From positions 1 through 64,000 of the forward strand of contig DAHUXD010000044.1 of the NCBI GenBank assembly GCA_027307335.1: a DNA stretch of 64,000 nt, read 5' to 3'. Positions 27,901 to 35,031 of the stretch are shown piece by piece; the first letter of the stretch is position 1, and every line of letters starts with the position of its first letter. The notes beneath the pieces are model-generated. The model searched no databases. It saw nothing but the letters and a program-made list of their open reading frames with translations, and had not been told where the DNA came from. This DNA comes from Acidobacteriota bacterium (GTDB lineage: Bacteria; Acidobacteriota; Thermoanaerobaculia; UBA5066; Gp7-AA6). A program made the translations under genes and the position numbers.

Positions 27901-28646
27901 TCCATGTCAGAGAGATCGATGTCCACGGCCGTCTCGCGCGTTTCGCTGAACGGCTTTGTCGTTCCGTGCAGCGAGAACGGCGTGCCATTGACTCTGGCTT
28001 CGAAGACGGGATCGGTCGTGATCTCGACCTTCGAGGGGATGTTCGAGAGGAAGGGGATGCCGATCTTCAGGTCCCTGACGGTGTGCTTCGTCTTCTCCGC
28101 CCGGTCGTCGAAGTCCACGCTCCCGCCTTCGACGCGGATGTTGTTCACCGAGAAGGGCACCGGTTTCTCTTCCTTCTCCGGCCTCGGGGCGGGTTTCGGG
28201 TTCGTGGCCTCGTCGAGAAGGTCCTGGACGCTGTACGTCCTGTCCTCGTTGCGCACGATCGTGACGGACGGTTTCGTCAGCGTGAGCGCCCGGATCACGG
28301 GCCCGCCGCGGAAGATGGAGGCCGCCTCGAGGTTCGCGTAGAGGCGCTCGACCGAGAAAAAGGGACCCGCGCCTCCTTTGTCCTTCACGTCGAGACCCTC
28401 GAGCGCGACGGACAGGGCAAACGGGTTCAGCGAGAGCCGTCGCAGCGTCGTGGAACGGTGGAGCCGCTCCGCGATCTTCCGTTCGACGACGGGGCGGAGG
28501 AAGTGCGGGAGAACCAGGAACCCGACCACGGCCCACGCCGCGAAGAAGGCGCCCACGGCGAGGAGCGCCCTGCGACTGAATAAACGGCCGATCACCTGGC
28601 GCGGGTTCATTCCACCGATTCTCGAACTCGGATCCTCCGCACGCAC
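24960..28646 (-). CDS. DUF748/AsmA-like large envelope protein
   Basis: 1228 residues. One N-terminal membrane helix (RRALLAVGAFFAAWAVVGFLVLP, about residues 25-47) is followed by a very long periplasmic beta-rich region with repeated LxLxGLxxxDG-like strands typical of AsmA/YdbH/TamB-type bridge proteins. A Pro/Ala-rich linker lies near 810-850. The end resembles an OmpA-like module (FAAGHEALDDAARKKLDALA, ARANAVKDYL). Family knowledge: such proteins take part in lipid or outer-membrane biogenesis. The start is either GTG 28646, only 3 nt after the upstream stop, or ATG 28610 (MNPRQVIGRLF). Coupling favours the former, while the shorter cytoplasmic tail favours the latter. Confidence 0.85.
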   Translation of the reverse strand: MRAEDPSSRIGGMNPRQVIGRLFSRRALLAVGAFFAAWAVVGFLVLPHFLRPVVERKIAERLHRSTTLRRLSLNPFALSVALEGLDVKDKGGAGPFFSVERLYANLEAASIFRGGPVIRALTLTKPSVTIVRNEDRTYSVQDLLDEATNPKPAPRPEKEEKPVPFSVNNIRVEGGSVDFDDRAEKTKHTVRDLKIGIPFLSNIPSKVEITTDPVFEARVNGTPFSLHGTTKPFSETRETAVDIDLSDMDLAHYFAYAPPSIPWKLTSGRLDAKIRVVFTQPPRGNPALTLSGTAVLRSFAAKNGDRPLLSWDRFEAVVNSVDVFRRKVRISSLKAVAPEVWVRREAKGEHRIAAAFIAPATEGGKKPGAEAPKAGAVGPVLLVEVADFGVTHGKIHYDDVAFARPFHALFEDVAVSVKGFSTAPGTAASVEASAKSDAGETLKDTGTISMEPFVTEGTFEIAGLPLKRYAPFYESLVTFDVDDGTLDVGTKYRFSTGPDANTTLSALSATLRSPRLRRRDAKEPFFKAPMVKMTGTSVDLAKHDVALGDISSDGGLLAVVRGKDGNADLADLMARPSPDAPPEPPSAPWNVTLGRLALDGYTVRIEDHATGRPARYALTKTSLSLESFSTARDAKGTLSVRFGINGRGTASAKGPVGIHPTYAELDAEVKSLDLVPLEPYVLSNFKLSLARATLSARGVLSIREGAESKASVGFAGGAAVQNLLALDESTKLDFFKWDAFSLQGMKAGYNPTFLQVAKLAIKGLACDIVIEADGTVNLRRVVGKPAPPEGEEEEPAAEQTAAAGPPPPAAAAASPPTTAPAPPAPETSEKVPIRIDTLTLEGGRIGLADHFIKPNYAATLMDLRGSVTGLSTDEGTVAQLDLSGSLGNASPLRIAGRVNPLAATAFADVTASFRDIDLPPFTPYSGKYAGYTIARGKLTMELKYKLENRKLAAENRFLVDQFEFGEKVESKDATKLPVRLAVSLLRDKDGLIDLDLPIEGSLDDPKFRLGKVIWHVIGNLIGKAATAPFALLGKALGGGKGEEFSSVDFAAGHEALDDAARKKLDALAKALNDRPALKLKATGRFSGEEDLEGLRRLRLERRVKAQKLADLAERGEAPASVDAVVVDEKEYATYLKKAYKKEKFKKPGFLGIAKDIPAPEMESLMLANLTPTADDLRQLALARANAVKDYLTGPGKVEAARVFVIEPGSKPSTPEGKASASRVDFALE

Positions 28647-28649
28647 ACG

Positions 28650-29000
28650 TCAGGCTCGGGCCGAGATGAGCAGCGCCTTCGCCTCGGCGGCATCCTTGAA
28701 GAATTGCTCGTCCTCCAGGGCCCGCTCGAGGACGAAGGCGTAGTAAGCCGACCGGTTGACGACGAGGGGAAGCAGGAAGCCGACGCCCAGGACGATCAGA
28801 GCGATCCACCACTTTCCCCAGACGAGGCACGCAAGGGCGAAGGGAATGCTCAGAAGCCAGAGCCACTTCCAGAACCGATGGGCAGCGCGAAACCGCGCGG
28901 CGATGAACCTGGTCTTCACGAGATCCCCAACCCGAGCCTTGTTCACACGAACGTCCAACTGACCCGATCGGTATCTCTCGACAAATTCCGCGTGGGTCAT
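28650..29000 (-). CDS. small membrane protein of unknown function
   Basis: 116 residues (MTHAEFVERYRSGQLDVRVN). Two adjacent hydrophobic helices lie near 45-85 (WLWLLSIPFALACLVWG and WWIALIVLGVGFLLPLVV). A charged C-terminal helix follows (ALEDEQFFKDAAEAKALL). Its stop is 3 nt before the GTG of the DUF748 gene, so they are probably co-translated and may act together at the inner membrane. I do not recognise the family. Confidence 0.7.
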   Translation of the reverse strand: MTHAEFVERYRSGQLDVRVNKARVGDLVKTRFIAARFRAAHRFWKWLWLLSIPFALACLVWGKWWIALIVLGVGFLLPLVVNRSAYYAFVLERALEDEQFFKDAAEAKALLISARA

Positions 29001-29027
29001 GGTGCCCCCGGGTCGAGCGCGCCGTTT

Positions 29028-29741
29028 CTACTTCCCGAAGACCTTCTTCAGCAGGTCCGTCACCTGCGCGGCCGGATTCGTTCGAATCTTCTTCTCCTGC
29101 TCGCCGAGCACGAGAAACAGGCCATCGAGGGCTTTCGAGACGACGTAGGACTCGATGTCCACGGAGGGCAGGCTCGACGCGAACGGAACCGATTGGTACG
29201 CACTCTGGAGCTGCTGGTACTGCTGGATCACGCCGACATCCTTCATCGAGTCCGTGACGACCGGCCGGAAGGCGGCCGTCAGCGCGTCGGAGGTCTTCGC
29301 GCGAAAGTACTCGGTCGCTGCCGTGTCTCCGCCGGACAGAATCTTGCGCGCATCGTCGAAGCTCATGCTCTTGATGGCGCCCCAGAAGATGTCCTTGGCC
29401 CCCGGCGCCGCCTTCTCGGCAGCCCGGTTCATGCTGAGGACGAACTCGTCGACCTTCTCCCCCTGGCCGATCACGCGAAGACCCTGCTCCACCGGCTGAA
29501 GCTGTTTGGGCAGGAGGATCTTGATGGCCTGGTTGCCGAAATAGCCGTCGACCTTGCCGGTCAGGTCGACCGTGTTCGTCGTGCCGACCTCCAGGGCCTG
29601 CTTGAGGCCCGCGACGATGTCGGGGTTACTCAGGTTCTTGTCGGATCCGGACTTGAACAACTGCGACGGGTCGACCTGGGCATGCGACGACCCCGCCAGA
29701 GCGAGAAGGGCGACACCGACGAGAATGGATCTGGTACGCAT
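29028..29741 (-). CDS. DUF4197 family exported protein
   Basis: About 237 residues from ATG 29741, chosen because GGAGG lies 5 nt upstream; an earlier in-frame start at 29762 lacks this. Signal peptide SILVGVALLALAGSSHA, then a mostly helical protein: IVAGLKQALEVGTTNTVDL, NQAIKILLPKQLQPVEQGL, VLSMNRAAEKAAPGAK, IFWGAIKSMSFDDARKIL and GLFLVLGEQEKKIRTNPAAQ, the DUF4197 pattern. Family members are periplasmic proteins of unknown role. It lies upstream of the small membrane protein and the DUF748 gene on the same strand. Confidence 0.85.
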   Translation of the reverse strand: MRTRSILVGVALLALAGSSHAQVDPSQLFKSGSDKNLSNPDIVAGLKQALEVGTTNTVDLTGKVDGYFGNQAIKILLPKQLQPVEQGLRVIGQGEKVDEFVLSMNRAAEKAAPGAKDIFWGAIKSMSFDDARKILSGGDTAATEYFRAKTSDALTAAFRPVVTDSMKDVGVIQQYQQLQSAYQSVPFASSLPSVDIESYVVSKALDGLFLVLGEQEKKIRTNPAAQVTDLLKKVFGK

Positions 29742-29988
29742 GGAAACCTCCAGATAGCACACTATCGCCGGGCTCTGCTTGCCGCCTGATGGGTTTGAAC
29801 CAAGGGGTCATGCCAGCCCCGATGCATTCGCGCCGCGGCTCCGGGACCGTCGTCCGCTCGGATCGTCACGAGTCGTCCCATCGCGCGGGGCGCCACGAAG
29901 ACGTTCCGTTTCCGCAGACGATTTCCCACCGGGGTACCTGTGAGGAGCTATTGTCCCCGCCGATGCCCACTCCTGTCGCTGACGTTCC

Positions 29989-31431
29989 GTGACGAAGCCG
30001 CTCGTTCTGCTGACGGGCGCCACGGGGTACGTGGGCGGAAGACTGCTCGCCGAGCTCGAGCGGCGGAGCGTGCCCGTCCGGTGTTTCACACGGCGGCCCG
30101 AGGCGCTGCGGGGACGGGTGGCGCCCTCGACGGAGATCGCCGCGGGCGATGCGCTCGACGCAGCGGCGGTCAGGCAGGCCCTCGAAGGAGCCTCCGCCGC
30201 CTACTACCTGATCCACTCGATGGGAGGCGAGGACTTTGCCGCGCGCGACCGCGAGTCGGCGCGGATCTTCGGAGAGGCCGCGCGCGAGGTGGGCGTGCGG
30301 CGCATCATCTATCTCGGCGGCCTCGGCGAGCGCGCGAGTGGCCTCTCCGAGCACCTGCGGAGCCGGCAGGAGACGGGCGAGCTCCTGCGCCGGTCCGGCG
30401 TGCCCGTCGTCGAGCTGCGGGCCTCGATCGTGATCGGCTCCGGCAGCCTCTCCTTCGAGATGATCCGGGCGCTCGTCGAGAGGCTGCCGGTCATGATCTG
30501 CCCCCGCTGGGTCGCCGTCCAAACCCAGCCGATCGCGGTCGAGGACCTGATCGCCTATCTCGTCGCGGCGCTGGATCTGACCGAGGGCGCCGAACGGATC
30601 TACGAGATCGGCGGGCCCGACCGCGTGACCTACGGCGATCTGATGCGCGAGTACGCGCGGCAACGCGGCCTGAGGCGTGTCCTGATTCCCGTGCCTCTGC
30701 TGACGCCGCGGCTTTCGAGCCTCTGGCTCGGCCTGGTGACGCCGGTCTACGCCCGCGTCGGCCGGAAGCTCGTGGACAGCCTCCGTAACCCCACGGTCAT
30801 CCGCGATCCGGCCGCCCTCGCGGCCTTCCCCGTGAAGCCACGGGGCGTGCGCGAGGCCATCGCCCGGGCCCTCGTCAACGAGGACGAGGCCTTTGCACGG
30901 ACGCGCTGGTCGGACGCGGTTTCCTCCTCGGGACTGACCGAGCGCTACGGCGGCGATCTCGTGGGCACGCGCCTCGTCGACAGCCGCGCGACCGTCGTTA
31001 CGCTTTCTCCGGCGGCGGCGTTCGCACCGATCCGTCGTATCGGGGGCGACACCGGCTGGTACTACGGCAACCTCCTGTGGCGCTTGCGCGGGTGGCTCGA
31101 CCTGCTGGCCGGAGGCGTCGGCCTTCGACGCGGGCGGCGCCACGCCGAGGATCTCGGCCCGGGCGACACGCTCGATTTCTGGCGCGTCGAATCCTTCGAG
31201 CCCGACCGTCTGCTGCGCCTGCGCGCCGAGATGAGAGTTCCGGGCCGGGCCTGGTTGCAGTTCGAAGTCACTCCGGTCGAGGGAGGCGCTGAAATCCGTC
31301 AGACCGCCATCTTCGACGCCTCGGGGCTCCTCGGTCTCGGATACTGGTACGCGCTCTACCCTATTCACCGCTTCGTCTTCGCCGGCATGCTCCGCGGTAT
31401 TGCCGAACGCGCCCTGGAGGCGGCCGCGTGA
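29989..31431 (+). CDS. NAD(P)-binding Rossmann protein fused to DUF2867
   Basis: 480 residues from GTG 29989. Residues 1-300 are an extended/atypical SDR (NmrA-like): LLTGATGYVGGRLLAEL at the N-terminus, YYLIHSMGG, RIIYLGGLGE and ELRASIVIGSGS; the Tyr/Lys catalytic pair is not evident. Residues 320-475 are a DUF2867 domain (TGWYYGNLLWRLRGWLDLL, GDTLDFWRVESFEPDRLLRL, ALYPIHRFVFAGML), a START-like beta-sheet with polar patches. This two-domain arrangement is known in many bacteria, but its substrate is not. It is divergent from the DUF4197 gene, and no Shine-Dalgarno is seen. Confidence 0.85.
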   Translation: MTKPLVLLTGATGYVGGRLLAELERRSVPVRCFTRRPEALRGRVAPSTEIAAGDALDAAAVRQALEGASAAYYLIHSMGGEDFAARDRESARIFGEAAREVGVRRIIYLGGLGERASGLSEHLRSRQETGELLRRSGVPVVELRASIVIGSGSLSFEMIRALVERLPVMICPRWVAVQTQPIAVEDLIAYLVAALDLTEGAERIYEIGGPDRVTYGDLMREYARQRGLRRVLIPVPLLTPRLSSLWLGLVTPVYARVGRKLVDSLRNPTVIRDPAALAAFPVKPRGVREAIARALVNEDEAFARTRWSDAVSSSGLTERYGGDLVGTRLVDSRATVVTLSPAAAFAPIRRIGGDTGWYYGNLLWRLRGWLDLLAGGVGLRRGRRHAEDLGPGDTLDFWRVESFEPDRLLRLRAEMRVPGRAWLQFEVTPVEGGAEIRQTAIFDASGLLGLGYWYALYPIHRFVFAGMLRGIAERALEAAA

Positions 31432-31657
31432 AGAGCCATCACTCCGTGGGCCCTGTCGACGCTCATGCGGCTTCTCCCGCTTCGGAAGCAGTGCCAGGAA
31501 CCGGCGCGCCCGATGCGGTCACCGACCGGAGTCTCCGGCACTCCTGTTCTCGTCCACGCACGACCCTGCGGTCGCGCCCCCGCACGCCGCGCCCCCACGC
31601 CCTCACGACTGAGCGCGGGCGCCGTTGGATCAGCCGGGCGGGCCCTCGCGGCCTCGG

Positions 31658-32536
31658 CTAGCTGCGCTTCGACGCGCGAACCGTGAGCACGGGGCAGGGA
31701 GCCGTGGCCAGGACACGAGCAGCCACGCTGCCGAGAAGCGCTCCCGAGAGGCCGGTGCGGCCGTGGGTGCCGACGACGATCCAGGCGTCCGGAACGGTCC
31801 GAGCCGCCCGGCCGATCGCTTCGTGGGGAATGCCGCGGAGAACCATGTCGTCCGCGCGCGCTCCCGTCCGTCGCGCTGCGTCCCGTAATCGATGGAGGCG
31901 CCTCCGTGCGTCGGCGATCAGCTCGCCCTCGGCCTCCGAATATGCCCATCGGAGGGGCTGGCCTTCCGCGAGCGGCTTCCGAACGTGGACGATGCGCAAG
32001 CGAGCCCCGGCCGACCGCGCCAGAGCGAGCGCCATCCTCGCGGCGGGGGCGGACGCGCGCGAGAAATCCGTCGCGAAGACCACCGTCCGGGGGATGGGCT
32101 TGCGCGGGTTCCGCTTCACGGCGAGAACCGGGCAGGGCGCCGTGGCGACGATCCGCGCCGCCACGCTGCCGAGAAACACGCGCGCTGCTCCCGTCCGGCC
32201 ATGCGTTCCGACCACGATGAGTCCGGCGCGCCGCTGACGAGCCGCACGTCTCACCGCCTCGGGCGCGGGCCCCTGAAGAAGGAGAGGCTCCGCCCGGACG
32301 CCCCGCGCCTTCGCCGCCGCGGCGAGGCGCTTCAGTCGGCGCGTGGCGTCGGATCGGAGAAACTCGTCCATCTCCCGGTACATCCGGGGAGCCGAGCCTC
32401 GCGGAATCGGCGGAACGACGTGAGCGATCCAGACCTTCCCCCGGCTGTCCCCCGCGAGGGCGAGCGCCGCGGAGAGGGCCGGCCTCGATGCCGGCGAGAA
32501 GTCCGTCGTTACCAGGATGTTTCGGAATCGTCTCAC
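31658..32536 (-). CDS. tandem-domain universal stress protein
   Basis: About 292 residues from GTG 32536 (AGGAA ribosome site). Two USP domains: the first begins RRFRNILVTTDFSPAS, with the nucleotide-binding stretch VVGTHGRTGAARVFLGSVA near 120-140. The second begins RTVVFATDFSRASAPAA, with VVGTHGRTGLSGALLGSVA near 265-285. Both keep the Gly-rich GxxG(9x)GS ATP-binding motif, so ATP-binding UspA-like behaviour is expected. It lies in a region with another USP and a P-type ATPase. The gene converges on the DUF2867 protein. Confidence 0.88.
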   Translation of the reverse strand: MRRFRNILVTTDFSPASRPALSAALALAGDSRGKVWIAHVVPPIPRGSAPRMYREMDEFLRSDATRRLKRLAAAAKARGVRAEPLLLQGPAPEAVRRAARQRRAGLIVVGTHGRTGAARVFLGSVAARIVATAPCPVLAVKRNPRKPIPRTVVFATDFSRASAPAARMALALARSAGARLRIVHVRKPLAEGQPLRWAYSEAEGELIADARRRLHRLRDAARRTGARADDMVLRGIPHEAIGRAARTVPDAWIVVGTHGRTGLSGALLGSVAARVLATAPCPVLTVRASKRS

Positions 32537-32633
32537 GAGCGGTTCCTTTCTGGCGCGGCGACCGGGCCGATGCTCGATCTCCAACGAAAAGGCGGCCGTT
32601 TCGCTCGGCCGCCGGGACGCCGCGTGCGCAGCG

Positions 32634-32835
32634 TCATTTCGACCCCCGAACAATATACGCGTGAGCAGGAACTGCGCCTTCTCTCCCGAGAATCCGGCGC
32701 TTCACGATTTCCACGCAGACGAGGTAAGTGGCTACGATCGAAAGGAGTAGGAGCGCCCTGGGAGCGGAACGAAGCCGAGGGAGCCGCGAAGGGCGGCTGC
32801 GCCGCGAAGTGACGCCGACCGCGTCTGCCGCCGTC
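32634..32835 (-). pseudogene. frameshifted C-terminal remnant of a P-type ATPase (tentative)
   Basis: On the minus strand one frame reads LRGSLGFVPLPG and then stops. From the next bases, a frame shifted by one reads ALLLLSIVATYLVCVEIVKRRIL. Together they resemble the last helices of Mg2+-type or H+-type P-ATPases, where a GFVPLP turn precedes a final hydrophobic helix and a VKRR-like tail. The match is short and is my reading only. No other part of the gene is present upstream. The remaining stretch 32537-32633 shows nothing. Confidence 0.35.
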
Positions 32836-32933
32836 GGTCCGCGCGCCGGGGCCGGCGTGACCTGTCCGAGATTGTGTCCGAGTCCTCGGCCCGAGATCAT
32901 CTGGTTCACCAATTCCCGGTAGTGACCGCTCCC

Positions 32934-33233
32934 CTAGTCGGCCACGTCCTGCTGGCCGACGCGCCGGCGAGCGACCCATTTGCGCAGCTCCTCGAGAACG
33001 ACCATGGCTACGGCAAACGGGACCAGGAAGAGCCAGACCCTGGCCGGAAGAGGCGCCGTTCCGAGGGCGGCGTTGCCCCATGGCGTGTAGTCCGCCAGAA
33101 GGACGAGGGCAATCTCGAGCACGACTCCCCAGACGATCAGCGGATTGCCGAACAGGCCGGTCGAGAAGACCGATCGAACCGAGCTTCGGCACAGAAGCAC
33201 GTTGACGATCTGCAGGGCGACGATGGCACTCAT
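32934..33233 (-). pseudogene. C-terminal fragment of a cation P-type ATPase
   Basis: About 99 residues from ATG 33233 (MSAIVALQIVNVLLCR). The sequence then reads SVFSTGLFGNPLIVWGVVLE, LLADYTPWGNAALGTAPLP and VLEELRKWVARR. This is the cation-ATPase C-terminal membrane domain (last three to four helices) without the A, P or N domains. Upstream sequence encodes an unrelated basic stretch, so the gene is 5'-truncated. The intact P-type ATPase at 39503-42205 ends differently, so this is not simply a copy of it. It could be expressed as a small membrane protein, but decay is more likely. Confidence 0.55.
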
Positions 33234-33358
33234 CGGCGACCCGACGCGGCTGCAGACGACTCGACGTCGTCGAGCCGAGGGACGCGGCGGTCGTCGAGGC
33301 ATGGGCCTTGCTTGCAAGCACGGGAGGTTGCTGTGTATCCCACAGCGCATGGAGGCCA

Positions 33359-34078
33359 ATGTCGGGTTCTAAGGCCTTGATCATCGTCGCTGAAGACGAT
33401 GAGAACGTTCGTGCGGCACTCACCGACGCGCTTCAAGCGGTCGGTCACGAAGTGGAGGAAGCCGCGAACGGCTCCGCGCTTCTCGCGAAAACGAGAGGGC
33501 GAGGCCGGCGCCCGGACCTGATCCTCCTCGATCTGAGAATGCCCGTCCTGAGTGGATGGGAGTTTCTCGCCATTCGCAACAGCGACCCGGTGCTCCTGAT
33601 GGTTCCCGTCATCGTGATTTCGGGCGAGGACGAAGCGCCCGCCCAGTTCGGCCAGAACGCGTCCCTTCGCAAGCCCGTGGATCCCAGGAAGCTGCGTGCC
33701 GTGGTCGAGGAGGTCCTCGAAGAGACGAATCCTGACCCCGAGCGGAGACCTCGGCCGACGGAGCCGTGGTCGATCGATCCCGAGCGCCCGACGCTCCTGC
33801 GGAATCGCCTCGGCCACGTCGTCGCGGTCGTGGCCACCGAAAGGGAGGCGCGTCGCGTGGCGGCGGCCGTCAACGGGGTCTCCCAGGTGTCCACGGAGGC
33901 ACTTCAAAACGGCATCATCGACAAGGGGATCGAATGCCTCTATGAGCTTCACCGATACGACACCGACCCCGCCTTCAAGGACGAAATCGATGCGGGCCCG
34001 GGCTTCGCTTCGGTGGCCGCGCGACGGGAGGAAGTGGCGCGCCTCCTGGGCTTCGGAACCCGGGGCCGGGGGCGCTGA
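33359..34078 (+). CDS. response regulator with C-terminal domain of unknown function
   Basis: About 239 residues from ATG 33359 (GGAGG just upstream; a longer upstream extension is not needed). Residues 1-120 are a receiver: LIIVAEDDENVRAAL, phospho-acceptor in LILLDLRMPVLSG, VIVISGED, and SLRKPVD with the conserved Lys. Residues 130-239 (SIDPERPTLLRNRLGHVVA, EREARRVAAAVNGV, DKGIECLYELHRYDTDPAF) are not a DNA-binding or GGDEF domain that I recognise. No histidine kinase is adjacent, so it is an orphan regulator. Confidence 0.82.
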   Translation: MSGSKALIIVAEDDENVRAALTDALQAVGHEVEEAANGSALLAKTRGRGRRPDLILLDLRMPVLSGWEFLAIRNSDPVLLMVPVIVISGEDEAPAQFGQNASLRKPVDPRKLRAVVEEVLEETNPDPERRPRPTEPWSIDPERPTLLRNRLGHVVAVVATEREARRVAAAVNGVSQVSTEALQNGIIDKGIECLYELHRYDTDPAFKDEIDAGPGFASVAARREEVARLLGFGTRGRGR

Positions 34079-34241
34079 GGGCTCCCCGGCCTCATGGGCG
34101 CGGATCGAGAAGGAGACCCGGCCATCGACCTTCACGCGCCACAGACCCGGCAATTCTCATCGCACCCCTGAACGGGGTCCGAATGGTCCCGCGTCGCGAC
34201 GGGTCGGGCCGGACCCCGTCGCGCCGTCGAAGTCGCTTCGC

Positions 34242-34751
34242 CTAGGGCGTCGGCGTCGGGCCCGCGCGCGGCGGCGTCCGGCGGGGCGTCGACGAAGACG
34301 GCACCGGCGTGCTCGTGGCCGGGACCGGCGTCCGGCGAGGCGTGGGCATGGCGACGCTCGGGGCGGAGCGCTCGATGTCCATGGCGCTTCCTGGCGCCGC
34401 CGTGATCGACATGACGCGCGTCTTTCCCGCGTTGTCGGTCGTCCACATGAGCGAGGCGAGGTGGCCCACGGCGACCGATCCGTCGACCCGCACCCCGGGC
34501 TCGAGCGCCATTTCGTACTGCTTGCCTTCATCGACCCTGAGGGTGATGCTCTGGCCGGGGCGGTAGTCCCAAACGGTACCGGTCATCAACTGTGTTCCGG
34601 CGGCGCAGGGAGTGGAACCCGCAGAAGCCACGATCGCCGAGCATGGACCGGCACTGCTCGGCGACGCCAGGGTCGGGGTCGGCGAGGGCTGCGCCATTGC
34701 CGCGACGCTGACCAGACCGAGCGCCAGTACGAGAAAAGATGCCTTCTTCAC
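34242..34751 (-). CDS. secreted protein with Thr/Pro-rich tail
   Basis: About 169 residues from GTG 34751 (GGAGGG ribosome site at short spacing). Signal peptide ASFLVLALGLVSVAAMAQ. The short folded part (GTVWDYRPGQSITLRVDEG, EMALEPGVRVDGSVAVG, LMWTTDNAGKTRVMSI) looks beta-rich. The last 40 residues are Thr/Pro/Arg repeats (TPRRTPVPATSTPVPSSST), likely an extended wall- or surface-spanning tail. Function unknown. A long inverted repeat lies immediately upstream in the leader. Confidence 0.72.
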   Translation of the reverse strand: MKKASFLVLALGLVSVAAMAQPSPTPTLASPSSAGPCSAIVASAGSTPCAAGTQLMTGTVWDYRPGQSITLRVDEGKQYEMALEPGVRVDGSVAVGHLASLMWTTDNAGKTRVMSITAAPGSAMDIERSAPSVAMPTPRRTPVPATSTPVPSSSTPRRTPPRAGPTPTP

Positions 34752-34771
34752 GAGCCCTCCATCGCTGGCGC

Positions 34772-34822
34772 CCCGGGCATCGAGGCCGCCGGCGTTCGGG
34801 AAACCCGGATTCGATGCCCGGG
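34772..34822 (-). promoter_or_regulatory. inverted repeat in the leader of the secreted Thr/Pro protein
   Basis: CCCGGGCATCGA (34772-34783) and TCGATGCCCGGG (34811-34822) form a perfect 12-bp stem. The 27-nt loop contains a second small stem (TTCGGG with CCCGGA). It ends 20 nt upstream of the GTG start and abuts the ribosome site, so it could affect translation or transcription of that gene. Confidence 0.45.
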
Positions 34823-35031
34823 CCGATCCATTCGAGTCACGCGCGCCGCGCGAACCATCGGCGCTCCGGTCCTCGCTGCCCATACCGCTGTGTACGAAAA
34901 CAGCCCGTCGGAATCGTACTCTTCTTGACCGCGGCAAGGCGGCCGTCGTTGGCCGCTCCCCGGTCGGACTTCTGGAAGGTGCGGTCGAAATCTGACACGG
35001 GACCGCCGGCGCGGCCGGTGAGCCGTGCCAC

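Noticed and set aside
33234-33358. N-terminal extension of the ATPase fragment or of the response regulator
   Set aside because: Both possible extensions are Arg/Pro-rich with no similarity. A ribosome site favours the response-regulator start at 33359.
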